A stretch of 64,000 nt of DNA from G963674955 sp963674955 (GCA_963674955.2 CAXXKR010000004.1:124001-188000), one strand, 5' to 3'. Positions 38,060-45,270 are shown, numbered from the stretch's first letter. The notes: generated by a model from the letters alone, not told the origin. Numbers and translations: made by a program.

Positions 38060-38113
38060 ATAAGGCCATTATACCGTTCATGAAACGCCAGTCCAGCAAA
38101 AAACGATTGGTGT

Positions 38114-38148
38114 TGACAAAAGAGTATAGTAGCTATACACTTTTGTCA
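38114..38148. promoter_or_regulatory. 35-bp palindromic operator overlapping the marR promoter and start codon
   Basis: The arms TGACAAAAG-A-GTATAG and CTATAC-A-CTTTTGTCA mirror each other exactly around TAG, apart from the single A on each side. A -35 TTGACA (38113-38118) and a -10 like TATACA (38134-38139, 15-bp spacer) lie inside. The right arm ends on the A of the marR ATG. This is the expected position for MarR autorepression, and it could also control the divergent C39-like gene. Confidence 0.8.
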
Positions 38149-38606
38149 TGAACATTAACAAAGAATGCTCAAATTCAATGAAAATTTTGTGCCGATTCCT
38201 CAACAAATACGCACAAGTGGACCGCAGGGCCTATGATTTCGAAGTGGGCGGCCCATTGTATCCTAGAGAAATTCACACCCTGGTTTTCCTCAAGGATCAG
38301 GGCGGATCTTATGTGACCGAGATGGCGGCTCAAACCGGAGTCACAAAGGGGGCGGTCTCCCAGATCGTCAAGAAGCTGGAAGCCAAGGGCCTTCTGACCA
38401 GGGAGCCGGACAAGGACAACCTTTCGAGGATGATTCTGAAAGTCACGGATAAAGGTGCCGCAGCCTGCGATCGCCATGACTGTATGCACCGGGAAAGGGA
38501 CGTGCTTTTTTTTGAATATCTGAAGGGCCTTGAGGCTGGGAAGATTCAGTTCATGCATGAGCTTTTCCGGGAAATGGACAAGTGGATGGACAATTATCTG
38601 GATTGA
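38148..38606 (+). CDS. MarR family transcriptional regulator
   Basis: 152 residues, winged-helix MarR fold: the recognition region TEMAAQTGVTKGAVSQIVKK, the wing KGLLTREPDKDNLSRMILKV, and flanking dimer helices. The ATG coincides with the end of the operator palindrome and there is no SD in front of it. If transcription starts about 7 nt after the -10, the message would be leaderless or nearly so. It probably represses itself and the O-methyltransferase gene 46 bp downstream. Ligand unknown. Confidence 0.88.
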   Translation: MNINKECSNSMKILCRFLNKYAQVDRRAYDFEVGGPLYPREIHTLVFLKDQGGSYVTEMAAQTGVTKGAVSQIVKKLEAKGLLTREPDKDNLSRMILKVTDKGAAACDRHDCMHRERDVLFFEYLKGLEAGKIQFMHELFREMDKWMDNYLD

Positions 38607-38652
38607 TTTTGTCCCAAACAGTCAGTCTGTTAAATTCAACAGGAGAAATGAC

Positions 38653-39666
38653 ATGCGGATTCCCTCATTGAAAGAGCCTTTCAGGCCTATCCAGGAAATA
38701 ATCGGTCAGGGTGTGACCGCGAATATTTTGCAGGGGGCATTGGAACTGAAGATGTTCGACGCCCTTGACCAGGGGGGAAGGACAGCCCCGGAAGTGGCCG
38801 CGTTGCTGGGGATCAGGGAAGATTCGACAGAAGCTCTCTTGGACGTGTTGGCTTCCATGGGCCTCTTGTCCCTTGAGGGTGGCGTATACGCAAACACCCC
38901 AATGGCGTCCGAGTATTTGAACACCGGGTCGCCCGCATTCCAGGGTAGCTATCTGAATTTGATGATGGGGCATTACGATCAGGTTTTTTTGGATATCCCC
39001 AGGCTGTTGCGTGAAGGTTCGCCGGATCGCAACGAGAACAGGGACATGTGGGCCAGTCCGGAGATGCTTCAAAATATGGGACAGGCGTCAATGCATGGAA
39101 CATTGCAGAATTTCAGATCGTTTGTCCTGGGATTGCCGGGGTTTTCGGAGTTCAGACGCACTTGCGACCTGGCTGGAAATCATGGCTTCTACACCATGTC
39201 TTTGTTGGAGGAGAATCCCAATCTGACAGGTCTTGTGGTCGATCTGCCTAAGGTAGTGGATGAATCAAGAAAACTCTCGGAACAGATGGGATACGGCGAC
39301 AGAATCGGATTCAAGGCCCTTGATCTCGGAGGCGTAGACAATGTCGGCGAGGAGTTCGATCTGGTCTTTGCCTCGCATATACTTTACGGCTGGAAGGACA
39401 ATTGGGACGGCATCATGCCCAAGATTGCCGCAGCGGTTCGTAGCGGGGGCTTTTTCGTGTCGAATCACTCCCATTATCAGAGAGAAAAGCCGCATTCCGT
39501 TGCCTCCTCGGTCATGGAATTGTCCACGCGGCTGGCAGGGTACCCTTCCCACCACATCGGTCGGGACGAATTGACAGAAGTCCTGGGTCGCTACGGATTC
39601 AGGGAGCATGCGGTCAGCCTTTCGGATGACACGTTTTGCCTGCTTTATGCCGCGCGCAAGGTGTGA
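38653..39666 (+). CDS. O-methyltransferase family 2-like SAM-dependent methyltransferase
   Basis: 337 residues; ATG 38653 follows AGGAG. The N-terminal helical dimerisation domain (QGALELKMFDALDQGGRTAP, EVAALLGIREDSTEALLDVL) and the C-terminal SAM fold are those of acetylserotonin/caffeate-type O-methyltransferases. SAM motif I is degenerate (CDLAGNHGFYTMSLLEENP lacks the usual GxGxG); LVFASHILYGWKDN matches the DVLSHVLHDW-type region. Substrate unknown, probably a small aromatic or a metabolite sensed by the MarR protein in the same operon. Confidence 0.75.
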   Translation: MRIPSLKEPFRPIQEIIGQGVTANILQGALELKMFDALDQGGRTAPEVAALLGIREDSTEALLDVLASMGLLSLEGGVYANTPMASEYLNTGSPAFQGSYLNLMMGHYDQVFLDIPRLLREGSPDRNENRDMWASPEMLQNMGQASMHGTLQNFRSFVLGLPGFSEFRRTCDLAGNHGFYTMSLLEENPNLTGLVVDLPKVVDESRKLSEQMGYGDRIGFKALDLGGVDNVGEEFDLVFASHILYGWKDNWDGIMPKIAAAVRSGGFFVSNHSHYQREKPHSVASSVMELSTRLAGYPSHHIGRDELTEVLGRYGFREHAVSLSDDTFCLLYAARKV

Positions 39667-39685
39667 TCAGGGCCCTTTTAGAGTC

Positions 39686-39717
39686 ATAAAAAAAGGCAGG
39701 GCCTAGGCCCTGCCTTT
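39686..39717. terminator. Bidirectional terminator between the methyltransferase and VPLPA-CTERM gene B
   Basis: GGCAGGGC and GCCCTGCC form the stem (about 39695-39702 and 39707-39714) around CTAG, with a long A-run on one side and TTTG on the other. On the minus strand it is followed by a run of T and ends gene B. Confidence 0.88.
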
Positions 39718-39739
39718 GTCGTTGCATTCCTTTGTGTAA

Positions 39740-40603
39740 TCAGCTCTTGATCTTCTTGCGCATTCCCACGAGGCCGAGAAGGCCGGAACCCAGAAGCCAT
39801 ATGGCGCCGGGAATGGGTACGGCTGTGGCGTCGGCGCCCCAGGCGCTTTGTCCAGTGTAACCGAGAAGGGTGCCCTTGCCGCTGAGTGCGTCGATGCCGA
39901 TCATCTTACCACCGCTGGTCAGGCCGGTCAGGGTGCCGTCCAGGTAGGCCAGGCCGTATACGTTCTGGAAGCCGGTGTTGCCCAGCAGCTTTGTGTCGCC
40001 TGTAATCCTGTCGACCTGAGCCAGCCAGGACTTGCCGCTCTTGGTGACGGTGGCGAAGAGGTTGCCCTTGCTGTCAAAGGCCAGGTCGCCGCTGGTGCTG
40101 TACTTGGAAGTCTGGCTAAGGGCTTTGACCGCACCGGTTGTGGGATCAATGGTCAGAATCTGGTTCTTGCTGCCCTGAATGTTCTGGGTGTAAAGAAGTC
40201 CGCCGTAGGAGGCCAGGCTGTTGGTGGATTGAAGCTTGTTCGAGGAACTGCCCCAGCCCCAACCCCAGCCGTTTCCGTTGTTGCCGTTGCCACCGGACAC
40301 CCCAGACCAGTCGAGGCTGATCTTCTTGGAGGAACCGGTGGTTGCATCAATGCTGTACAGGCTGTCGAAAGTTATGCCGTAGATGCTCTTGCCGGAAAAG
40401 GCGATGTCGGTGAGGTTGGATATCCCGCTGCTGAAGGCGAAGGAGGCTTGCCCCGTACCCTTGTTTACGGAGTAGATGTTTCCACCTTGGGTGTTCAGGT
40501 AAAGGGAGTTGCCGCTGATGGTGTAGGCACCGGCGGATGCGGTCAATCCCAAAAAGGAGATGAACAGTGTGGTTAAGGTGAAAAGTGCGATTCGGTTTCT
40601 CAT
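39740..40603 (-). CDS. VPLPA-CTERM exosortase-sorted protein B
   Basis: 287 residues, ATG 40603 with GGAG 8 nt upstream. Signal peptide ends near ASAGA. The secreted part has repeated strand patterns such as IYGITFDSLYSIDATTGSSK and GLLYTQNIQG, suggesting a beta-propeller-like fold. It also has a low-complexity loop GNGNNGNGWGWGWGSSSN near residue 110. C-terminus VPIPGAIWLLGSGLLGLVG plus basic tail is the exosortase signal. The leader is short and has no riboswitch; a sigma-54-like element lies about 55-70 bp upstream. Confidence 0.82.
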   Translation of the reverse strand: MRNRIALFTLTTLFISFLGLTASAGAYTISGNSLYLNTQGGNIYSVNKGTGQASFAFSSGISNLTDIAFSGKSIYGITFDSLYSIDATTGSSKKISLDWSGVSGGNGNNGNGWGWGWGSSSNKLQSTNSLASYGGLLYTQNIQGSKNQILTIDPTTGAVKALSQTSKYSTSGDLAFDSKGNLFATVTKSGKSWLAQVDRITGDTKLLGNTGFQNVYGLAYLDGTLTGLTSGGKMIGIDALSGKGTLLGYTGQSAWGADATAVPIPGAIWLLGSGLLGLVGMRKKIKS

Positions 40604-40656
40604 TAAACTTGCTCCAGCTCGAAATTGGTTGGCGATCTAATCGTTGAAATCTTATA

Positions 40657-40672
40657 TACATTTTATGTGCCA
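40657..40672 (-). promoter_or_regulatory. Sigma-54-like promoter of VPLPA-CTERM gene B
   Basis: Minus strand TTGGCAC context with TGGCACA-TAAA-ATGTA. The -24 box is perfect; the -12 box has GT in place of the invariant GC, so it is the weakest of the four. The two activator palindromes upstream support it. Confidence 0.55.
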
Positions 40673-40743
40673 ATGTGCACTTTAAAATTATTGTAAGTAA
40701 AATCGGGATATTGTCAAGTGATGGTTTGAAAGGGTTTAGTGGT

Positions 40744-40803
40744 GTCTGGTAAAATCGGACAAAAGGCTGTGTTTATGGGGTGTTTTGTCTGAAAAAAACA
40801 GAC
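40744..40803 (-). promoter_or_regulatory. Paired upstream activator palindromes for gene B
   Basis: GTCTGGTAAAATCGGAC (40744-40760) and the perfect palindrome GTCTGAAAAAAACAGAC (40787-40803). Centres lie 80 and 123 bp upstream of the -24 element and 43 bp (about four turns) apart, the same geometry as genes C and D. Confidence 0.75.
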
Positions 40804-40818
40804 TGTATGTGGCATGTT

Positions 40819-40847
40819 AAAAAGCGGGGCTGTTTTCAGCCCCGCTT
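40819..40847 (-). terminator. Terminator of VPLPA-CTERM gene C
   Basis: AAGCGGGGCTG and CAGCCCCGCTT form an 11-bp stem (40822-40832 and 40837-40847) with a four-base loop, followed by T on the minus strand. Confidence 0.9.
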
Positions 40848-40871
40848 ACATCATTTGGAATCAATCAGGAA

Positions 40872-41453
40872 TTAGCTGTTGCGCTTTCTCTTCAGGCCGA
40901 CAAGTCCGACCAGGCCGGAGCCGAGCAGCCAGACGGCGGCCGGCAGCGGCACTGCCGAAGAAGCGGTCACGACCATGTCGTCGAAGTCGCCGTCGTAGTT
41001 GTGGCCGACGTTCCATGCGTTGTTGGTCCAGAGGTCCTCGAAACCGAAGACTCCCACAGGCGGCATGGTGCTCGTAAGGGTTGCCTTAATGTACTGATCC
41101 TGAAAATTGTATGTCGGGCTGGTGGCGGAGAACAGGTTGTTTTCCGCGGAGTAGAACCACACGCCGTAATTCTTGGTGCTGTCCAGGGTAACCCTGGTGG
41201 TGTCGCCGATTGAGTTGGTGGACGAGCCAAGGAGCAGGGACATGCCTGTTGGCAGGCTGGCGGGATCAAAGCTGTCGCTGTGTCCAAAGGAAGGCGTGGC
41301 CACCCCTACTTCGAAAATTCCGAAATAGTGAGTCAGCGCTGCTGTCCTTCCGGTATAGGTGAAGTCGACGTTCATGGCTGCAGCCTGTGCCTGGGGCGCA
41401 ACCATGATGAACAAACTAAAGACTATTCCCAAGGTGATCAGAACTTTCTTCAT
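40872..41453 (-). CDS. VPLPA-CTERM exosortase-sorted protein C
   Basis: 193 residues; ATG 41453 follows GGGGGG. Signal peptide MKKVLITLGIVFSLFIMVAP ending QAQA. The small beta-rich secreted domain includes THYFGIFEVGVA, YGVWFYSAENN and YDGDFDDMVVTA, then VPLPAAVWLLGSGLVGLVG and KRKRNS. It is the closest of the four to the canonical VPLPA sorting sequence. Expression appears to need a sigma-54 promoter and passage through a riboswitch-terminator. Confidence 0.85.
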   Translation of the reverse strand: MKKVLITLGIVFSLFIMVAPQAQAAAMNVDFTYTGRTAALTHYFGIFEVGVATPSFGHSDSFDPASLPTGMSLLLGSSTNSIGDTTRVTLDSTKNYGVWFYSAENNLFSATSPTYNFQDQYIKATLTSTMPPVGVFGFEDLWTNNAWNVGHNYDGDFDDMVVTASSAVPLPAAVWLLGSGLVGLVGLKRKRNS

Positions 41454-41467
41454 TTTATTTCCCCCCT

Positions 41468-41510
41468 AAAAAATAAAAAAACGGATTGCACTTTTGCAAG
41501 GTGCAACCCG
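41468..41510 (-). terminator. Riboswitch-controlled intrinsic terminator in the leader of gene C
   Basis: Minus strand CGGGUUGCAC (41510-41501) pairs over 10 bp with GUGCAAUCCG (41491-41482, one G-U), followed by UUUUUUUAUUUUUU. The 5' arm contains the GGGUU block that the GEMM aptamer needs, so terminator and ligand-bound aptamer exclude each other, predicting an ON switch. Confidence 0.8.
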
Positions 41511-41568
41511 GCTGTCTGCATGAGATCCGTGGCTTTCCGTCCCATCCTCGCGGATGGTTTGGCTTGTG
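41500..41568 (-). promoter_or_regulatory. GEMM-I (cyclic di-GMP class I) riboswitch in the leader of gene C
   Basis: Minus strand AAGCCAAACC, hairpin CCAUCC-GCGA-GGAUGG, GGGACGGAAAGCCACGG, a weaker second hairpin (UCU-CAUGC-AGA) and GCCGGGUUGC. Conserved blocks are nearly identical to the copy before gene A, with compensatory changes in the first stem (CCGUUC/GGACGG against CCAUCC/GGAUGG). The base aligned with Vc2 G20 is G. It is followed directly by a terminator that shares its 3' strand. Confidence 0.85.
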
Positions 41569-41575
41569 ATGATAA

Positions 41576-41591
41576 AGCATCATTCGTGCCA
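41576..41591 (-). promoter_or_regulatory. Sigma-54 promoter of VPLPA-CTERM gene C
   Basis: Minus strand TGGCACG-AATG-ATGCT: one mismatch to TGGCACG-N4-TTGCW, with GG and GC correctly spaced. The predicted start lies at the 5' edge of the riboswitch. Confidence 0.8.
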
Positions 41592-41664
41592 AAATATCGT
41601 ATATCAATTTATACTTTAAATACATATGCTTATATTAAATTGGGTGCTGTTTTTAAAGCCTTGC

Positions 41665-41724
41665 GTCTGAAAAAAACAGAGTAGATAGAGCGGTAAATAT
41701 TGATTTAGTCCGTAAAAGATGGAC
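41665..41724 (-). promoter_or_regulatory. Paired upstream activator palindromes for gene C
   Basis: GTCTGAAAAAAACAGAG (41665-41681) and GTCCGTAAAAGATGGAC (41708-41724, within the longer palindrome TTTAGTCC-N9-GGACTAAA). Centres are 82 and 125 bp upstream of the -24 element and 43 bp apart. Confidence 0.75.
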
Positions 41725-41733
41725 TAAACGGAT

Positions 41734-41764
41734 AAAAAAACGGAGCCGTTCCCGACTCCGTTTT
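41734..41764 (-). terminator. Terminator of VPLPA-CTERM gene D
   Basis: AAAACGGAG-x-CG stem arms at 41737-41748 and 41753-41764 around TTCC, with a T-run on the minus strand. Confidence 0.85.
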
Positions 41765-41784
41765 GACTTTAATTCTAGACAGCG

Positions 41785-42510
41785 TTACTTGTTCTGTCCG
41801 CGCCTGATTCCGAGCAGGCCCAGGAGGCCGGAACCCAGGAGCCAGACCGCCGCGGGAATGGGCACTGCCGTGCTTTGCAGGTTGCCGAAGGAAACGTCGA
41901 ACATGGGTACTCCGTCCTGAAAGGAGCCCGTGAACTGGAACTTGCCTTCCACGGTCAGGGGCAGGCCCATGGCCCCGCCATTGTCCGTCATGAAGTAGTA
42001 GGTCTTGGGCTGGTCAATGGCGTTTCCGCTGTCGAACATCTGGTTGAAGGCGGTGCCGCCCACGTTCAGGTCCGTGACCCTGGACTTCTGGTTGGCGCTG
42101 TTGCCCTTCATGTAAAGCTTGACCGCGTTGAAGGACATGGTTCCGGAATAACCGGTCAGGTCGTAGGTCGCGGTGCTGGAGCCGTAAACCGAGTTGGAGA
42201 CCGTGGCCGTGATGAGCGAAGGGCTTAGGGTCACGGCGAAATCGAACCAGACCTTGTGGTTGTATGTTCCGGCAAAGGTGTTGGTCCCCCGGTTGGCGGG
42301 GTTGGTGATGTCCTCGACACCGGCCCACACCTGGCCCATCTGGCCGGAGGTCAGGGAATTCCTGTAGCTGCCCGTGATCTCCCAGCCGACCTCGTTGTAG
42401 CCGTTGAGATTATTGAGCTTTATGAAATCGGCCTGGGCAGCGCCCGCCCCAAGCAGGGCCGCTGAAAACAGAATCGCCGCCAGAAGCCTTCTTAAAGTGT
42501 TTGACTTCAT
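41785..42510 (-). CDS. VPLPA-CTERM exosortase-sorted protein D
   Basis: 241 residues; ATG 42510 follows CGGAGG. Signal peptide ends near AGAAQA. The secreted domain (FIKLNNLNGYNEVGWEITGS, KVWFDFAVTLSPSLI, FQFTGSFQDGVPMFDVSFG) looks like a beta-sandwich and I do not recognise it. C-terminus VPIPAAVWLLGSGLLGLLG is the exosortase signal with a short basic tail. The 120-nt leader contains no complete GEMM aptamer. Confidence 0.82.
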   Translation of the reverse strand: MKSNTLRRLLAAILFSAALLGAGAAQADFIKLNNLNGYNEVGWEITGSYRNSLTSGQMGQVWAGVEDITNPANRGTNTFAGTYNHKVWFDFAVTLSPSLITATVSNSVYGSSTATYDLTGYSGTMSFNAVKLYMKGNSANQKSRVTDLNVGGTAFNQMFDSGNAIDQPKTYYFMTDNGGAMGLPLTVEGKFQFTGSFQDGVPMFDVSFGNLQSTAVPIPAAVWLLGSGLLGLLGIRRGQNK

Positions 42511-42629
42511 GGCTACCTCCGTTTTTTTCATGCTCGCCCCATCTGGGTGGTTTGAGCCTGTTGTTTGTTTATGTTCAACCCAGCGTTTTTTTGGGCCGGG
42601 CAGTTTAAGTTCCACCTGTATAACCAATC

Positions 42630-42645
42630 AGCATTTTCTGTGCCA
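42630..42645 (-). promoter_or_regulatory. Sigma-54 promoter of VPLPA-CTERM gene D
   Basis: Minus strand TTGGCAC context, TGGCACA-GAAA-ATGCT, with correct GG/GC spacing; two mismatches to the full consensus, none in the core doublets. Confidence 0.75.
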
Positions 42646-42716
42646 ATGATATAGATTAATAAATTGGCTATGAATACGGGCTATTGCAAATATCAATAGC
42701 AACTCTGTCGTGTTCA

Positions 42717-42776
42717 GTCTTGTTATTCCGGAGTAAGCAGGTCTGAAAGGGGCAAAGTGGTCCGGGAAAACAAGAC
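42717..42776 (-). promoter_or_regulatory. Paired upstream activator palindromes for gene D
   Basis: GTCTTGTTATTCCGGAG (42717-42733, two mismatches) and GTCCGGGAAAACAAGAC (42760-42776). Centres are 80 and 123 bp upstream of the -24 element, 43 bp apart, matching genes B and C. A further half-site GTCTG begins at 42741. Confidence 0.65.
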
Positions 42777-42889
42777 TAAGGTGATTTTGATAAAGAGACT
42801 CAGCGTGCCTGCCCTTCGTTGATATTTAAAATTGGAGTGCTGCCGATATAGAATGACTCATTGCATTGGTGGTTTATGCTTGGTATTGA

Positions 42890-43039
42890 GAACGGCAATT
42901 CCGGGTCTTTCGCAACAGCAAGACCCCAATGGCCCTTGCCACCTGGGCGGCGGTCAGCGATCCGGTGCTGGAGCGCATGAAACCGCTCTCGATCTCCGGC
43001 CATAAAAAAATCCAGGCGAACCTGGATTTTGTTTTTTAA
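42890..43039 (+). pseudogene. Possible remnant of a toxin-activating lysine-acyltransferase (HlyC/ToxC-like) gene
   Basis: A short frame without its own start reads RQFRVFRNSKTPMALATWAA then VSDPVLERMKPLS before running into the tRNA-Val terminator. The pattern F-R-x-x-R-x-x-x-P-x-A-x-A-x-W-A-x-V-S-x-x-V recalls the SWA/LS region of RTX-toxin acyltransferases. A TGA lies just upstream in frame and no RTX toxin gene is nearby. The assignment is tentative; it could be chance. It is the only coding-like material in the 42511-43042 gap apart from the regulatory sites of gene D. Confidence 0.3.
43004..43029 (-). terminator. Terminator of tRNA-Val
   Basis: AAATCCAGG and CCTGGATTT form a 9-bp stem (43008-43016 and 43021-43029) with a UUCG-type loop on the minus strand and a T-run after it. 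Confidence 0.9.
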
Positions 43040-43042
43040 CGA

Positions 43043-43118
<76 letters not shown>

Positions 43119-43127
43119 ACAGCCGGG

Positions 43128-43156
43128 AACATAGCCGCAAGCAGTTTGGTTTGCAA
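43128..43156 (-). promoter_or_regulatory. Sigma-70 promoter of tRNA-Val
   Basis: Minus strand TTGCAA (43156-43151), 17-bp spacer, TATGTT (43133-43128), ten bases before the tRNA. Confidence 0.6.
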
Positions 43157-43182
43157 GCTTAAATCACGCAATCCGGGCACGA

Positions 43183-45258
43183 TTATTCCTCGCAGACCTC
43201 CGGTCCCCGATTGTAGCAGGTCAGGCCGCAACGCATGCAGCGCATGGCTTCCGCGCGGGCCTCCTCCTCGGTCAGCGCGCCCTCCACCTCGGCGAAGGTG
43301 CAGGTGCGCTCGTCGCCCTCGCAAAGTTCCGGCATCTTGGCTCTCGGCATGGGCGGCACGTAATCCAGGTCCTTGAAAAGGGTATAGGCGATCATCTCCC
43401 TTTGCAGGTTGTCCGGCACGTCTATCCCGCCCTTGGTCAGGTACTGATGTATTGATCGCGCGGCCTTGCGTCCTTCGCCCACGGCGAAGATGGCGATGTT
43501 GGGACCGGAATGCATGTCCCCGCCCGTAAACACGCTGGGAATGGCTGTCTGCAATGTGTCCGGGTTGGCGGCAAGGGTTCGCCACTTGGTCTCTTCCAGC
43601 TGACATTCGCCGCCGTCCCCGTACAGGCAGGAAAGCTCCGGCTTCTGCCCGATGGCCGCGATGATGGTGTCCGCCTTGGCGATGGTCTCGGAACCTTCGA
43701 CGGGAATGGGCCGCCGCCGTCCGGATTCGTCCGGTTCGCCCAGTTCCATGCGGATGTATTCCAGCCCTTCCACCGCGCCCTTGTCGTTGATTATGACCCG
43801 CTTTGGCGCGGCCAGAAATTCGTAATTAACGCCCTCGTCAAGGGCGCCCTCGATCTCTTCCGGATGGGCGGGCATTTGTTCGCGTGTGCGCCGGTACATG
43901 AGGGTCACGTCCGAGCCCAGGCGCACGCTGGTCCGGGAGGCGTCGATGGCCGTGTTGCCGCCGCCCACCACGATGACCTTCTTGCCCAGCCCGGTTTCCA
44001 CGCCAAGGCCGACCTTGGTCAAAAATTCGATCCCGGCCATGACTCCGGGTGCATCCTCGCCCTTGATCCTTAGCGTCCCTTCCTTCCAGGCGCCCATGCC
44101 CAGGAAGATGGACTCGAAGCCGTCCTTGGCCAGGCTCTCAAGGTCGTAGTCCTTGCCGAAGGTGGTGTTCATCCGGGCCTCGATGCCAAGGTCAAGGATT
44201 CCCTGGATTTCCCAGGCCAGGTCTTTCTTGGGCAGGCGGTATTCCGGAATTCCGTAGCGCAACTGGCCTCCCAGCTCGGGCATGGACTCGAATATGGTCG
44301 GGCTGTGGCCCAGACGACGCAGGAAATAGGCGCAGGAAAGACCGGCCGGGCCGCCGCCCACGATTGCAATTTTGCGGCCCGTGTCGTTGGCCAGGGGGAT
44401 GGGCACGCGGGTGCCGGATTTCAGTTCCCAGTCGGCCACGAAGCGCTTGATCATGTTGATGCCCACAGGCTCGTCCGCGTGTCCGCGCCTGCACACCTCT
44501 TCGCAGGGGCGGGGGCAGACCCGGCCGCAGGACAGGAGCAATGGGTTGCGCTCCTTGATGGTCAGCACGGCCCCGGCGTAGTCGCCCTTGGAGGCCTTGT
44601 CGATGTACAATGGAATATTGATCTGTCCGGGGCATCTCTGGCGGCAGGGGGCCAGACAGTCGTTGACCTCGTTCAGGTGCAGGAGCCTTGCGGTCATGCC
44701 GATGATTGAGATGACCCCGCGCGGGCAGACCAGGGCGCAGCCGCCGCAGCCCACGCATTGGTCCGGATCGACCACCGGGAATCCAGCCGGCCCCATGCGG
44801 ATGGCGTCAAAGGGGCAGGCCTTGACGCAGGTGCCCATGCCCAGACAACCCTCGGGACACATCTTTGAGCCGCCGTAGAGCAGGCTCTGGGCGCGGCAGT
44901 CGTTGACGCCCTCGTACTTGAAATTTTCCTCGGCCCGAGTTCCGCCCGTGCAGTCCACAAAAGCCTTTTCCGGCTCCAGCTCCAGAACGGTCAGGCCCAT
45001 GATTTGGCCCACGGCCTTGGCCACGTCCATGCCGCCGATGACGCAGACATTGGCTCCGGCCTTTCCGGCGATGACCGCGTTGGCCGCTCCGGCGCATCCG
45101 GGATAGCCGCAACCGCCGCAATTGGCTCCGGCCAGCGCGGACTCGACCTTGGCGATGCGCGGATCCTCATAGACGTAGAGAATCTTCGAGGCCGCCGCCA
45201 GGACAACCGCGGCCGTGAAGCCTATCCCCAAAAGTACGAGCACGGAAAACCAAATCAT
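43183..45258 (-). CDS. rnfB: RnfB fused to a GltD/NfnB-like pyridine-nucleotide oxidoreductase
   Basis: 691 residues. The first 220 are RnfB: an N-terminal membrane anchor, the CGGCGYPGCAGAANAV cluster domain and two ferredoxin motifs (CLGMGTCVKACP, CVGCGGCALVCP). From about 195 to 690 follows a glutamate-synthase small-subunit-like module: cysteine-rich CLAPCRQRCPGQINIP and CGRVCPRPCEEVC, FAD motif VGGGPAGLSCAYFLRRLG, NAD(P) motif VIVVGGGNTAIDA, and a C-terminal CMRCGLTC pair. The fusion could let the complex take electrons from NAD(P)H or ferredoxin directly. Last gene of the operon, 12 bp after rnfA. No apbE follows. Confidence 0.88.
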   Translation of the reverse strand: MIWFSVLVLLGIGFTAAVVLAAASKILYVYEDPRIAKVESALAGANCGGCGYPGCAGAANAVIAGKAGANVCVIGGMDVAKAVGQIMGLTVLELEPEKAFVDCTGGTRAEENFKYEGVNDCRAQSLLYGGSKMCPEGCLGMGTCVKACPFDAIRMGPAGFPVVDPDQCVGCGGCALVCPRGVISIIGMTARLLHLNEVNDCLAPCRQRCPGQINIPLYIDKASKGDYAGAVLTIKERNPLLLSCGRVCPRPCEEVCRRGHADEPVGINMIKRFVADWELKSGTRVPIPLANDTGRKIAIVGGGPAGLSCAYFLRRLGHSPTIFESMPELGGQLRYGIPEYRLPKKDLAWEIQGILDLGIEARMNTTFGKDYDLESLAKDGFESIFLGMGAWKEGTLRIKGEDAPGVMAGIEFLTKVGLGVETGLGKKVIVVGGGNTAIDASRTSVRLGSDVTLMYRRTREQMPAHPEEIEGALDEGVNYEFLAAPKRVIINDKGAVEGLEYIRMELGEPDESGRRRPIPVEGSETIAKADTIIAAIGQKPELSCLYGDGGECQLEETKWRTLAANPDTLQTAIPSVFTGGDMHSGPNIAIFAVGEGRKAARSIHQYLTKGGIDVPDNLQREMIAYTLFKDLDYVPPMPRAKMPELCEGDERTCTFAEVEGALTEEEARAEAMRCMRCGLTCYNRGPEVCEE

Positions 45259-45270
45259 ACGAGTCCTCTT

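Noticed and set aside
42511..42629. Third GEMM riboswitch in the leader of VPLPA-CTERM gene D
   Set aside because: A CAAACC-like piece exists, but the GGGACGNAAAGCC and GGGUU blocks are missing.
42800..43003. 67-residue minus-strand open frame
   Set aside because: No SD, no recognisable motif, and it is antisense to a more protein-like frame; treated as spurious.
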